From Cohnella sp. WQ 127256 (lineage in GTDB: Bacteria; Bacillota; Bacilli; Paenibacillales; Paenibacillaceae), in the NCBI RefSeq assembly GCF_024519285.1, contig NZ_JAMZCY010000001.1, positions 1,488,001-1,552,000 of the forward strand: 64,000 nucleotides of DNA. Reading direction: 5' to 3'. Positions 16,942 to 25,962 of the stretch are shown here, piece after piece. The position numbers and the translations under genes were made by a program. Position 1 is the stretch's first letter; every line of letters begins with the position of its first letter. The notes beneath the pieces were generated by a model, which saw only the letters and a program-made list of their open reading frames with translations, did not search any database and was not told the origin of the DNA.

Positions 16942-18174
16942 TCACTTTTGATTAAGTTCTTTGTCGCTAGTCGAAGTACTTATACTCGAAGGCTGCAGAA
17001 TGTAAGTGCTTAACGCAACTCCCAATGCAACCATAATAATAACACCCACGATGACAACAATCTGAATAGAAAACAGTTCAGCGGCAATTCCACATACAAC
17101 GGTAGTAAACATAATGAATATGGCTTCGATAAAGCTATTTACACTGCTAACACGCCCCATGATATTTACTGGAATGTTGTTCTGATAAAAGGTGGCGAAT
17201 CCCGTATTTGCGAAGGCTAAAAAGAAAGCTAAGACAAAAAAGCCGATAGCTGCGACATTAAAAGCTGTTGAGAAAGCGTAAATGAGATACCCCCCACTCA
17301 CTCCTAGTGCTCCTAAACCAATCATCCGTGAATTGGCGACTTTTCTGACTATTAATGTATTGATGCTTGCTCCAACGATAATACCGGCTCCAGAAACACT
17401 GACCAAAATTCCGTATTCTCCTTCGGTTAAGCCGAGAACAACTTTGGCAAATGCCACCTCCAACGAGTCTATGGCTGATGGCATAACTACCATTACGCTA
17501 CTGAATAGAATGCAAATCATCATAATAAACAAATGTCGCCGATAAAATCGAAGGACAATGTTCCAATCCTCTTTAATCATCGCCAAGGTGATTCTATTAT
17601 CCCTTTTATCGCTAGAGTTTTTCTCTAGATTGGGCATGAATATCGTAATCAATCCAGACAAGACAAGAGCAGATGCATTAATATAGATGGCAGAAATAGG
17701 TGAGCCAATCACGAACAGCATTCCGGCAATCGCTGGACCAATTAAGAAGGCTCCCGACCCGATTAATGCGTTAAGCGAGTTAAACCTTTGCCTTTGATCC
17801 ACTGGAATCAACTTGGTTATATATGTTGTAGATGCCGGTCGAAAAATAGATTCCGCCATATTGATAAAGAAGACGATCAAATAGATGTACCCAATAGCCG
17901 GATTCAAGGGAAGCAAGACAATCAAGATAGATCGCATTAAATCAAGGCTAATCATGAGGTTTCGCTTGTTCAAACGGTCAATCAGGCTACCTGACCAGAT
18001 ATTCGTAAATAAAGCGGAAAGAGGCCTGATGATGTACAGAGCAGATACTGCCAATGCCGACTGTGTCATTTCCAGAACAATCAGATTGAGGGCGATGAAA
18101 TAAATCCAACCGCTAACGTTGGATATCCCAATACCAAATAGCAGAATCGTTGGATATTTCCATGATTTAAACAT
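16942..18174 (-). CDS. MFS transporter under T-box control
   Basis: About 410 aa, 12 transmembrane helices, in the MFS-3 (enterobactin-exporter/macrolide-efflux-like) group: RPLSALFTNIWSGSLIDRLNKRNLM is the loop 2-3 signature. The start is ATG at 18174, right after a terminator T-tract, with GGGGCGGG 7 nt upstream. The open frame reaches 18342, but that extension is the T-box RNA, not protein. T-box control means expression rises when a specific tRNA is uncharged, so the cargo is probably an amino acid or related compound. That is inference. Confidence 0.88.
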   Translation of the reverse strand: MFKSWKYPTILLFGIGISNVSGWIYFIALNLIVLEMTQSALAVSALYIIRPLSALFTNIWSGSLIDRLNKRNLMISLDLMRSILIVLLPLNPAIGYIYLIVFFINMAESIFRPASTTYITKLIPVDQRQRFNSLNALIGSGAFLIGPAIAGMLFVIGSPISAIYINASALVLSGLITIFMPNLEKNSSDKRDNRITLAMIKEDWNIVLRFYRRHLFIMMICILFSSVMVVMPSAIDSLEVAFAKVVLGLTEGEYGILVSVSGAGIIVGASINTLIVRKVANSRMIGLGALGVSGGYLIYAFSTAFNVAAIGFFVLAFFLAFANTGFATFYQNNIPVNIMGRVSSVNSFIEAIFIMFTTVVCGIAAELFSIQIVVIVGVIIMVALGVALSTYILQPSSISTSTSDKELNQK

Positions 18175-18463
18175 AAAAAATCCCGCCCCTAAGACCAAAG
18201 TCTTGGGGACGAGAATGATCGTCGTGGTACCACCCCAGATTTGCCAATCTGTCACCAGATTAGCCTCATCGAGTACGGCAATCGCTGAATGCTTATACTC
18301 TAGCTCTATAACAGGAGCTCCTGTCACACCACCCCCGCACACTAGCTCGGTTCCGATGTGATGCTCAGAGACTTGGTTCGATAAAGCATTCTTTACTCCT
18401 TTTCACCTACCGGAGCTCTCTGCCAAAGAACAGTTTATTTACTCTTCTCTTCATCGCATTTGT
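18175..18463 (-). promoter_or_regulatory. T-box riboswitch leader with terminator
   Basis: On the minus strand the T-box core GGGGTGGTACCACG (18236-18223) is followed by a terminator: GTCCCCAAGAC pairs with GTCTTAGGGGC (one mismatch), then GGATTTTTT ending at 18175. Stem I features are present: GAAGAGTAAATA, CAGAGAGC with a GGTG distal loop, and a specifier region CGAACCAAGTCTCTGAGC. By the spacing of the B. subtilis glyQS leader as I recall it (GAA-N-codon-purine), the specifier reads CAA (Gln); CCA (Pro) cannot be excluded. The terminator's 3' arm also holds the Shine-Dalgarno sequence of the MFS gene. Confidence 0.85.
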
Positions 18464-18469
18464 ATAATA

Positions 18470-18497
18470 ATTCTATATAGAACGATCAAGTTGTCAA
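18470..18497 (-). promoter_or_regulatory. Promoter of the T-box leader
   Basis: -35 TTGACA (18497-18492), 16-nt spacer, -10 TAGAAT (18475-18470). The -35 lies inside the last codons (Leu-Thr) of the upstream deacetylase gene. Confidence 0.75.
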
Positions 18498-19652
18498 GCT
18501 CACTTGTTTCTTCTTATTGTTCCAGTCGACCTTAATATCGTACTTCTTGCAAAATTCGCGTAACGGGATTAAAATTTCGTCCTGACGCTTGAGCGGTTGT
18601 AGCTCCGAGAATATCATTTTCTCCCCATTAATGCTAACGATTATTGTGCTCTCATCTGAACCTAAGCTCTTAAGCCGTTCAATCACCTGCTCAGCCGTCT
18701 CATCCTTCTTCGCTCCATTTATTCGGAAAGCATTTTTCTGATCCGCTGTGTTCAGTCCTTCTTTCACCGTAAAAGAAAGCTCAATGCCCAGAGATTTCAA
18801 TATGGCCATCACATCATCATTGTAAGCTCCGTATGGGAATGCAATAATCCCCCTCGTATTCCCGAGCTCCTCCTTGAGTCTTTGCTCTGCCTTAGACAAA
18901 TCCGACGTAATCCGTGTCGTATAATGTTCATCTGTTTCAAATGTTTGGGTCGCTTTTGAATACTGCTTGCGAGTCATTACCGGCTTAGTTGTACCTTTCT
19001 CGTTCATGACGCCATATTTGTGCAAATCATATGTATGGCTATAAAAGCTCATCCCTGCCTTCTGCATCTCTCTCATCTGATCCCAGGTCATCTTAGGTGC
19101 ACCCTTAGGGTTATCTATGGAGGAAACAATGACGAAATTAACTGCGGGATAATCATATTTGATCAAGAGCGGATATGCCTTGGTATAGAAGTTCTCATAA
19201 CCATCATCGAATGTAAGGAGCACTGCATTGTCCGGAATAGTTGCCCCCTCTAACATGAAGGAAATGTATTGTTCCATACTGATCACGTTAAATCCATTTG
19301 ACTTTAGCAAGCTCAGCTGCTTCTCCAACTCCGCAGTAGCAAGCTCTGATTTGGGGTTCGGATCATCTTCGATCCCATGGTACATCATTACAGCTACCTG
19401 ATCAGAATAATAGCTCGCAGCCCCATCTCCCCTTTCATTTGCAGTAGTCGTTTCTACCTTCATTTTGAATACTTGCTCGATGAATGACGTCGGCACATAT
19501 AATTGACCATCATTTATCATAACGGCATAATCAACCTTCAACTCCACACCGTCAATAACGACAGTAACCTCATCAGGTGTTTTCGCACATGCAGCAAGTA
19601 GATTTGTCAGCAGTACCGCAATAAAAACTAAAATAATATGATTTCTCTTCAA
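18486..19652 (-). CDS. Lipoprotein polysaccharide deacetylase with stalk-like domains
   Basis: 388 aa from TTG at 19652 (GAGAGGG 8 nt upstream). Lipobox LLAAC with Cys22. An N-terminal part (VVIDGVELKVDYAVMINDGQLYVP) and a C-terminal part (SINGEKMIFSELQPLKRQDEILIPLREF) both resemble copper-amine-oxidase N-terminal-like domains, common wall-anchoring modules in Paenibacillus. Between them is a NodB-type deacetylase: MMYHG, TFDDGYEN, SHTYDLH, FPYGAYND. It likely removes acetyl groups from wall or matrix glycans outside the membrane. Confidence 0.88.
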   Translation of the reverse strand: MKRNHIILVFIAVLLTNLLAACAKTPDEVTVVIDGVELKVDYAVMINDGQLYVPTSFIEQVFKMKVETTTANERGDGAASYYSDQVAVMMYHGIEDDPNPKSELATAELEKQLSLLKSNGFNVISMEQYISFMLEGATIPDNAVLLTFDDGYENFYTKAYPLLIKYDYPAVNFVIVSSIDNPKGAPKMTWDQMREMQKAGMSFYSHTYDLHKYGVMNEKGTTKPVMTRKQYSKATQTFETDEHYTTRITSDLSKAEQRLKEELGNTRGIIAFPYGAYNDDVMAILKSLGIELSFTVKEGLNTADQKNAFRINGAKKDETAEQVIERLKSLGSDESTIIVSINGEKMIFSELQPLKRQDEILIPLREFCKKYDIKVDWNNKKKQVSLTT

Positions 19653-19810
19653 TGTGATAACCCTCTCTATTCTTTATTTCAGTCTAGTATAGAGATATCT
19701 AATTAATAACAGTTAATGGATTCTATTAACATATTCTTAACTTTATCTTAAACTTTCTTAAGTGGATATGAAACGGGATGAGAGTTTTAATAAACTAACT
19801 CATTAGAATG

Positions 19811-19839
19811 AAAAAAAGCCCGTATGAAGAAACGGGCTT
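19811..19839 (-). terminator. Terminator after the GNAT gene
   Basis: AAGCCCGT (19816-19823) pairs with ACGGGCTT (19832-19839); on the minus strand the stem runs into seven T residues. Confidence 0.88.
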
Positions 19840-19866
19840 CTAGTTGAATAGTATGAATACTTATTT

Positions 19867-20421
19867 TCATTTTCCTCGATAAGCCTTCTCGTGATAATCC
19901 GTAATTGCCTTGAATAATTGTTTGCCGTCATCAGTTAATGGCGTGTCCGCATCAAAACTATAATACATAGCCCGGTAAGTTTCCGGTACCCAGATGTAGG
20001 ACTGGATATAGTCCGTCAATTGAAATCCGACTTTTTTCCAGAACAGAATACGGTCCGCATTTTCCTTTGTGTCCTCGGCTTCCACCTCGATGACGAGCCC
20101 ACGACATTCCGATATGGAGTTCTTAGCCCAATCGTGAATATTCTCGATGCACAATCGACCAACTCCCTTACCCTGACTACTTCGACGAACCGCAAGATAA
20201 TCAATGACAAGTACTTTACCTCGCGAATTGAAAGCTGTCAGGGCCATTGCGACGATAACATTTCGTTCGTTCCACGTATGTAGCGTGCATATCCCTCTAT
20301 TGAACATGCGACGAACTATCATACGTTCTTTTCTTCCGTGTTCTGGAAAAGCCTCGTGGTACACTTGCTCCGCTTCGGACCATATTTGTTCGTTCCATTG
20401 ATCGGTTGTTTGATAGTCCAT
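19867..20421 (-). CDS. GNAT N-acetyltransferase
   Basis: 184 aa. The acetyl-CoA site is visible as VLVIDYLAVRRSSQGKGVGR (motif A, Q/R-x-x-G-x-G/A), with a preceding beta strand IVAMALTAFN. The acceptor cannot be predicted. Single gene with its own terminator; ribosome site weak (GGGAAG). Confidence 0.8.
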   Translation of the reverse strand: MDYQTTDQWNEQIWSEAEQVYHEAFPEHGRKERMIVRRMFNRGICTLHTWNERNVIVAMALTAFNSRGKVLVIDYLAVRRSSQGKGVGRLCIENIHDWAKNSISECRGLVIEVEAEDTKENADRILFWKKVGFQLTDYIQSYIWVPETYRAMYYSFDADTPLTDDGKQLFKAITDYHEKAYRGK

Positions 20422-20468
20422 CTAGTTGATCTTCCCATTCGAATCGCCTAAGCCTTAGCCTGCGCGAT

Positions 20469-22430
20469 CTAATTTAGAATAAAAGTCACTTTTCCATTAA
20501 CGAAGGATACCACATCAAAGTTATAATATACCCAAGTTTCTATCGTTTTCCCGCTCGCGTTCGTGACGTTCCTACCTGACGGATAACCCCAGGACATTTT
20601 CACCTGGTCCTTAGTCATTCCGAGCACAATTTTACCGGCTTTGATTAGACTCCATGTCGAAGCAGACCATGGATACTTCTTCTTAGGATCGAAGTTAAAG
20701 AAATAATCTTCATTCGTAAACAGCTCGGAAACAAAGGAGGAGGACATTGGAAAGCTCTTTAACTCTTTGCCAGCAGCTGATTTGAAGACAATGACGAAAT
20801 CTCCTGAATCATCCGGGAGAATATCACTCACAGTAACCTTGGAGAAACGATCCCACTGTTGAAAATAATTAATCCAGTAGCTTTTTCCGATATATTTGGC
20901 TAGGCTTCCTTGCATCGCTTTCTTAACAAGCCCCGCTGTGTCTGAAGAGACAACAGTCATCTTTGCATCTCCGAAAGAGATTTCAGCTGTCTTCCATTTG
21001 CCATCCCAATTTACACTGGCACCAACAGCGAATGTCAGCAGCATCCCAGGGATGTATGTGTCCCCTTTTTCCGTTAGAGGCGCTGCTTTGAGCGTTATAG
21101 TTTCTCCATTCAACTGCGCATTCATATCCCCGACCTTGAAGGAGAATGTCACGTCTCCAATACTCGCTTCGAAGATACCACTCGTGATAGAGACGGTCCC
21201 GCCTAATGCTTGTATAACGGCCTTCGCAGGAACGAATTCGATACCATTAACCTGTTTGGCCCACTTCAAATTGTTCTGCAAGCTCGCGGATACCGTTAGC
21301 GTCTTAGTAACCCCACCGGTTGTCAAGGTAACTTGTGTTTGACCTACACCAAGCACTTTGAGGCTACCGTCAGACTGAAGCTTCAGTAAATACGGCTTGT
21401 CTACAGAGATATTAGTCTCGTTCGGTATGACCTTGATCTTCGCACCATTAGAATAAGTTTCCTGAATGCTTACTTTCAGAATATCTCCGACATTTGGCTT
21501 GAGTTCTGATATCGATACATCTACTTTATCAACTTTAGGAATTTCAACAGAAGTAACAACATTATCGGCAAAAAGCACCCAGCTTCCATCACTTCGCTGT
21601 GCGTAGAAATGATTGGAATCCAAATATGCCGCAGTTTTAACGACTGTACCGAGCCCGGATATTTGTTGATCCAACTTCCAACGTGCCTGGTACTCCCCTG
21701 TCTGCCATACTGTTCCGTCCTTACGAGTAACTAAGAGTACATCCGTTGGGTCCCCAGAAGTATAAGCGATGTGAATGGCATCTTGTGCGACCGTAACCGG
21801 AATAATCTTACCATTATCGTCAAAGTTCGCAGTCTCGTAGACAACAACCTGACCACTTTCGAATAGCAAGGCTACATGATCCTCTATCACGGTCAAGGAA
21901 GTTACGGAATCTGCATTCTCGATTTTTCCTAATTTCAAGTACTTATCTGTAATATTTCTGTCTGATAAGAGTACATCCCCGTTTCGTGACAAGGCGGCGA
22001 AGCGCCGTTCAGCGTATCCGATCATCGAGATCCCATCGAGATCCTTAACCTTGCCTGCACTATTCCAAACTGAGCCGTCCGTCTTAAGCCAGAAGGACCC
22101 TGCCACTTGCTTGACGCCGGTCTGACCAACAACTGGACGAGGCGCTGTGCTAACGCTCCATTCGATTAACTGACCGTCTTGTGTTACTCCTATGCCGAAA
22201 TACTCATCGCCAGTTATTGATGAGACACTGCCCAACGTACGAATCTTCCGATTTCCATCGATTAATGACCACATCGTGCCATTATCCATCAGAAAAGTGT
22301 CCTTCCCGATAATATTCGAGATTCGCGATTCGCCACCAGCGGCTGCAGCCTTGTTGCCAAATCCCCCACCCATAAAACAAAAACCCATTACGAATCCAAT
22401 TAATATACCTATTTGCATTATCTTTTTCAT
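20469..22430 (-). CDS. Exported multidomain protein: propeller-like, BIG2, stalk and BamE-like domains
   Basis: 653 aa from ATG at 22430 (GGGAG upstream; the open frame to 22508 lacks support). Signal peptide MKKIMQIGILIGFVMGFCFM. Residues about 40-310 contain repeats such as DNGTMWSL, TQDGQLIEWS, LKTDGSVWNS and RKDGTVWQTG, like RCC1-type beta-propeller blades. Then a BIG2-like Ig domain (KVDVSISELKPNVGD), a copper-amine-oxidase-like stalk domain (GIEFVPAKAVIQALGG, TYIPGMLLTFAVGASV), and a C-terminal SmpA/BamE-like motif (IVLGMTKDQVKMSWGYPSG). Probably a cell-surface protein; function unknown. Confidence 0.72.
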   Translation of the reverse strand: MKKIMQIGILIGFVMGFCFMGGGFGNKAAAAGGESRISNIIGKDTFLMDNGTMWSLIDGNRKIRTLGSVSSITGDEYFGIGVTQDGQLIEWSVSTAPRPVVGQTGVKQVAGSFWLKTDGSVWNSAGKVKDLDGISMIGYAERRFAALSRNGDVLLSDRNITDKYLKLGKIENADSVTSLTVIEDHVALLFESGQVVVYETANFDDNGKIIPVTVAQDAIHIAYTSGDPTDVLLVTRKDGTVWQTGEYQARWKLDQQISGLGTVVKTAAYLDSNHFYAQRSDGSWVLFADNVVTSVEIPKVDKVDVSISELKPNVGDILKVSIQETYSNGAKIKVIPNETNISVDKPYLLKLQSDGSLKVLGVGQTQVTLTTGGVTKTLTVSASLQNNLKWAKQVNGIEFVPAKAVIQALGGTVSITSGIFEASIGDVTFSFKVGDMNAQLNGETITLKAAPLTEKGDTYIPGMLLTFAVGASVNWDGKWKTAEISFGDAKMTVVSSDTAGLVKKAMQGSLAKYIGKSYWINYFQQWDRFSKVTVSDILPDDSGDFVIVFKSAAGKELKSFPMSSSFVSELFTNEDYFFNFDPKKKYPWSASTWSLIKAGKIVLGMTKDQVKMSWGYPSGRNVTNASGKTIETWVYYNFDVVSFVNGKVTFILN

Positions 22431-22543
22431 CTTTCGAACACTCCCTATATTGGTTACTTCTCCCAAGTATAAGATTTCGACAAATGCTGCGACTTCCCTC
22501 CTGTCCATCGTTGTTATTAGTGGGGTTATAGTCTGATCACAAC

Positions 22544-22570
22544 TAAAAAAAGCCCTCCTAATGGAAGACT
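22544..22570 (-). terminator. Terminator after ynfA
   Basis: AGTCTTCC and GGAGGGCT pair (with wobbles) around ATTA, followed on the minus strand by seven T residues (22550-22544). Confidence 0.75.
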
Positions 22571-22585
22571 TTGATTACAACTCTA

Positions 22586-22912
22586 TTAACTTCGAGGTGC
22601 CCAAAGCATGACTGAAACTCCAATCATGCAAATACCAGCTCCAATACAATCGTACATATCAGGGGCTTTCTTATCCACGAGCCATCCCCATAGAACTGCA
22701 AGAACAACAAACACTCCACCATAAGCCGCGTATACACGGCCAAATGATGGGAAGCTTTGCAGAGTTGGAATGATGCCGTACACAACAAGGATGATACTTC
22801 CAACAATCCCAACCCACATCGGTTTGGATTCGCGCAGCCACAGCCAAACCATATAACCTCCGCCGATTTCAGCGAGACCAGCAAGTAAAAAGATGAATAT
22901 CGTTAGTAGCAC
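22586..22912 (-). CDS. ynfA: YnfA/UPF0060 family membrane protein
   Basis: 108 aa from GTG at 22912 (AAGGGG upstream), the expected family length. Four transmembrane helices; signature [20 protein letters not shown] and ending [10 protein letters not shown]. YnfA is related to SMR pumps; an efflux role has been proposed in enterobacteria. It follows the CBS-domain gene by 37 nt and is likely co-transcribed. The longer open frame to 23005 overlaps the CBS gene and is not needed. Confidence 0.9.
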   Translation of the reverse strand: MLLTIFIFLLAGLAEIGGGYMVWLWLRESKPMWVGIVGSIILVVYGIIPTLQSFPSFGRVYAAYGGVFVVLAVLWGWLVDKKAPDMYDCIGAGICMIGVSVMLWAPRS

Positions 22913-22949
22913 AAAGATAAACCCCTTTTGGCAAGACAGTTCCAATCTT

Positions 22950-23402
22950 TCAGATAATCGTTCGGAAAGCATGTCGTATGACGTCGCCGCGGCTAATAAT
23001 CCCAACCAATACGCCGGATCGCACGATTGGAAGCTTCTTGATCTGTTTTTTTCCGAGTATTGCCGCGATCTGATCGATATCTGTTTCCCAATCTGCTGTA
23101 ATCACTTTCTTCTTACATAAGGTCATTACATCTAAATTTAAGATTTCAGCAACCTTATCTTCCAGACACCGCGGATCCCTGATAATAGTGGAGAAATACA
23201 TGAAATCGACAACGCGATCGCTTTGCTTACCGATAAACCGCATAATGTCACCATCGCTAATGTAACCAACAATTTCGTTACGTTCATTAACAACCGGCAA
23301 ACCACTAATTCGGTGTGTTATAAACTTCTCGATAACAGAGCGAACCTTGTCAGATTCCTTGACCTTATATACGTTGCGGATCATGATTTCTTGTGCCTGC
23401 AT
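22950..23402 (-). CDS. Tandem CBS-domain protein
   Basis: About 150 aa from ATG at 23402 (GGAGGGGAAC upstream). Two CBS domains make up the whole protein: residues about 1-60 ([29 protein letters not shown]) and about 80-145 ([23 protein letters not shown]). CBS pairs bind adenosyl ligands such as AMP, ATP, SAM or c-di-AMP and gate partner proteins. The partner may be YnfA next door, but this is only proximity. Confidence 0.9.
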   Translation of the reverse strand: MQAQEIMIRNVYKVKESDKVRSVIEKFITHRISGLPVVNERNEIVGYISDGDIMRFIGKQSDRVVDFMYFSTIIRDPRCLEDKVAEILNLDVMTLCKKKVITADWETDIDQIAAILGKKQIKKLPIVRSGVLVGIISRGDVIRHAFRTII

Positions 23403-23441
23403 CTTGTTCCCCTCCAAGTATGAGACCCGATAATAGATTAT

Positions 23442-24098
23442 TTATGCAAAGGGATATATCCAGAACCGTTCAGTTCCAAACCGTTCTTGAATCTCTTTGT
23501 CATTGAGCTTTTTGCTACCTAGTAATTCAGCAGCTTGGAACTGGGAACGATGAGCGCTTATGGAGTCCATCTTCTGTTGCAAATAATCTTTAACGTCATT
23601 AATAACTACTGGCTTCCCTATGAATTGCTCATGATTATTGGAAAAAGCTACGCAGTGCACAAAAGGTCTTTGATCCTTCGGCATTCTACCAATCGTACGG
23701 ATTACCGCAGCTCCGGTAGCATCATGATCGGGATGAACGCTATAGTCCGGATAGAAAGTGATGACCAGTGAGGGGTTGAGTTCTTTCACAAGAGCTTCGA
23801 TTTGGCTATCTAACTGATCCTGATCCTCGAACTCGATCGTCTTATCATGAAAACCAAGCAATCTTAAATCTTGAATGCCAATGGCTCTGCAGGACTCTTC
23901 GAGCTCCTTCTTACGGATTTCCGGTAAAGTCACCCGACTTGCGAAAGGCGGAATCCCCATATTCCTGCCCATCTCCCCTAAGGTTAGGCAAGCATAAGTG
24001 ACTTGGGTTCCGTTGTGAATATGTTTTGCTAGCGTTCCTGATATCCCAAAGGCCTCGTCATCAGGATGCGGTAATATAACAAGTATGTGTCTCTCCAT
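23442..24098 (-). CDS. bshB2: Bacillithiol biosynthesis deacetylase BshB2 (PIG-L family)
   Basis: About 218 aa from ATG at 24098 (GAGG 6 nt upstream, giving MERHILVILPHPDDE). Zinc-site motifs HPDDE near the N-terminus and HPDHDATG further on are those of the LmbE/PIG-L deacetylases. BshB2 removes acetyl from GlcNAc-malate during bacillithiol synthesis. The partner gene yojF directly precedes it, the same order as B. subtilis yojF-yojG. An earlier ATG at 24122 overlaps the yojF stop (TAATG). Confidence 0.9.
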   Translation of the reverse strand: MERHILVILPHPDDEAFGISGTLAKHIHNGTQVTYACLTLGEMGRNMGIPPFASRVTLPEIRKKELEESCRAIGIQDLRLLGFHDKTIEFEDQDQLDSQIEALVKELNPSLVITFYPDYSVHPDHDATGAAVIRTIGRMPKDQRPFVHCVAFSNNHEQFIGKPVVINDVKDYLQQKMDSISAHRSQFQAAELLGSKKLNDKEIQERFGTERFWIYPFA

Positions 24099-24121
24099 TA
24101 TCTTCCTCATCTCCTCTCCCA

Positions 24122-24466
24122 TTAGAACGGTTCTCGGCTTAATTGCAAAGCTACGACCAGCTTACCTTGTCCATCATGTCCTGCCATAATGAGTCTGTCT
24201 TTCTCGTCTTCTTCGAAGTGGGTAAGCCCTTCCGAATAAACCCAGCCATGCTTCATTTTTAAGCCAACTCGATAAGGTCCGTTCCCTGATATCGATCCTT
24301 GGGAGAATTGAATGACTGCATTAGAAATAAAGGTCGCTGCTGGATGTTTAGAGCTATCCAAGTGAGCAGCGTAAGCACCAGTTGTCATCTCTAGATGGAT
24401 ATATAGTTCTTGATCTTTTAGGTGATCGATCATTTTCTGAACTTCAGCAACATTAATGAGCTTCAT
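24122..24466 (-). CDS. yojF: YojF family protein (DUF1806)
   Basis: 114 aa. The motif set VQKMIDHLKDQELYIHLEMTTGAYA and the ending of the domain in HDGQGKLVVALQLS match YojF. Its function is unknown, but it is almost always paired with bshB2, so a role connected with bacillithiol is likely. A 219-nt gap separates it from the next gene, in which I see no feature. Confidence 0.85.
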   Translation of the reverse strand: MKLINVAEVQKMIDHLKDQELYIHLEMTTGAYAAHLDSSKHPAATFISNAVIQFSQGSISGNGPYRVGLKMKHGWVYSEGLTHFEEDEKDRLIMAGHDGQGKLVVALQLSREPF

Positions 24467-24685
24467 TTACTAACCTCCAAATACCACAATTCAGTCTATA
24501 GATAATATTTCAACTATCTCATCATTTTAACACCTTGTACTTCGATTCGACAAATCGTCTGCATGATATGTACATATGTAATCTCAATAGATGAAAGATG
24601 TAGCTGCGAAACATAATATTACACCTAAAATGCTCCGCAGTCAGCCATTTTTTCAGAACGTAATAACCTTATTCCGTCTCAGTAA

Positions 24686-25300
24686 TTAATGGGAAAATGC
24701 CGCTGGGAACTGTTGAATGATCCCATAAGTCATATTATCAGCCATTTCATGTGCCTGCGATTGGATTTCATCACTTGAATCGACGTTATCCACATAGTTC
24801 CCGGCTAGACGGGTTGCGACTTCATTCGTTAGTAGCCTTAAATGCTCATAGAGCATGTTTTGCCAATCCTCTTTAGACCAGTACGGGTTGATTCTACTCA
24901 GGAACTCAGCTATTGCATCCGCATTAGCAAACCAACGCTTTTGGGCATCTGTAGCAGTTGCGGTATCCCCCGCTTGCAACGCCTTTACGAGCTCTACTGC
25001 TATTGTGAGATGCTCCGTAAGCAATTTAGCAAACTTATTCGCAATGTCTACTCCATAGAAGGGTTTAAGAACTGCTGCGAAATCAATTGGATTGCGGAGA
25101 AGCCTCTCAATCGTTACCTTCTCATCTGGTAAGTGGCCAACAATACTATTCACCGTTAATCGTGTCCAGAACACATGCTGCTCCCACAGTGCCCGCAGCT
25201 TTTGGTTTAATTCCACATGTGACGATGTCCAACAACCATTAGGAGAATCCTGCCTGTAGGGATAATAGTAATGACTTGGGCTTGCGTAATAACCATACAT
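24686..25300 (-). CDS. Conserved helical protein often mislabelled acetylglutamate kinase
   Basis: 204 aa. Tyr-rich N-terminus (MYGYYASPSHYYYPYR), then helices with LWEQHVFWTRLTV, LLRNPIDFA, LLTEHLTIAVELVKA, WFANADAIAEFLSRINPYW and MADNMTYGIIQQFP. I recognise this as a Bacillales family that databases label acetylglutamate kinase; it has no nucleotide-binding motif, so that label looks wrong. The ribosome site AGGAG is rather far (16 nt) from the ATG. It is divergent from the LysM gene, and the Tyr-rich tail suggests a spore-surface protein (inference). Confidence 0.65.
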   Translation of the reverse strand: MYGYYASPSHYYYPYRQDSPNGCWTSSHVELNQKLRALWEQHVFWTRLTVNSIVGHLPDEKVTIERLLRNPIDFAAVLKPFYGVDIANKFAKLLTEHLTIAVELVKALQAGDTATATDAQKRWFANADAIAEFLSRINPYWSKEDWQNMLYEHLRLLTNEVATRLAGNYVDNVDSSDEIQSQAHEMADNMTYGIIQQFPAAFSH

Positions 25301-25485
25301 ATCTTTTCATTACACACTCCTTATTTAAGTATTCGTACAATATATAGGCGGTACGCACCCTTTGTGCATAGATGAGATTTAAATGATCATTGTTCGCAAA
25401 TCCCTTTCAATGATTTGTAACCCAATACAGGCCTTCGCAATACCCTATATAGACAAATGACTATTATTTAACTGGAGGTTACTGT

Positions 25486-25884
25486 ATGGATCGCGGATTT
25501 TTTCCTGGTGGTGGTTTTGGGCGTCGCCCATTTTTCCGTCCTTTTCCCCATCCTTTTTTCCCTAATCGTTTTTTATCACCGTTTTTCTTCTTCTCCCCGT
25601 TTTTCTTTCCTTTCTTCCGAGATGGCAAATCGGATGACATGTTATTCGCGCAACACCAAGTTCAACAGGGTGACACTTTAGCTGCTGTAGGCCACAGATA
25701 TAATATTCCTCAGACCATTCTAGAGGAGGCCAACTCCCACCTTGCCAACCCACAGCAATTGAATGCTGGGGAAATCGTATACGTACCGCGAATTTCGAAC
25801 ATGGTTTGTCAAAAGTCCTATATGGAGATGACAGGCTCCATGCAGCAAGCTCAGCCGAACATGCAACAAGCTCAGCAATCCTAA
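25486..25884 (+). CDS. LysM-domain protein with Phe/Pro-rich N-terminus
   Basis: 132 aa. Residues 1-45 are extremely Phe/Pro/Arg-rich (RPFFRPFPHPFFPNRF); residues about 57-105 form a LysM domain (HQVQQGDTLAAVGHRYNIP, LNAGEIVYVP), which binds peptidoglycan-type glycans; the C-terminus has Gln-rich short repeats (MQQAQ). The composition is like spore coat or cortex-associated LysM proteins such as SafA. Upstream, AATACCCTA with AC 17 nt earlier is a weak sigma-K-like candidate. GGAGG ribosome site. Confidence 0.75.
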   Translation: MDRGFFPGGGFGRRPFFRPFPHPFFPNRFLSPFFFFSPFFFPFFRDGKSDDMLFAQHQVQQGDTLAAVGHRYNIPQTILEEANSHLANPQQLNAGEIVYVPRISNMVCQKSYMEMTGSMQQAQPNMQQAQQS

Positions 25885-25891
25885 GAAAAGT

Positions 25892-25929
25892 CGCCCTACG
25901 AGCTGTTGATTGAACAGCTTGCAGGGCGA
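25892..25929. terminator. Bidirectional terminator between LysM and DoxX genes
   Basis: CGCCCTACGAGCTGTT pairs with GAACAGCTTGCAGGGCG with small mismatches. The flanks are T-containing on both strands (CTCTTATTT on plus, ACTTTTC on minus), between two convergent genes. Confidence 0.75.
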
Positions 25930-25962
25930 CTCTTATTTAAATTCTCACATTGATTCTATCCA

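Noticed and set aside
18175..18342. N-terminal extension of the MFS ORF
   Set aside because: It is the T-box leader RNA read as protein; the real start with a ribosome site is at 18174.
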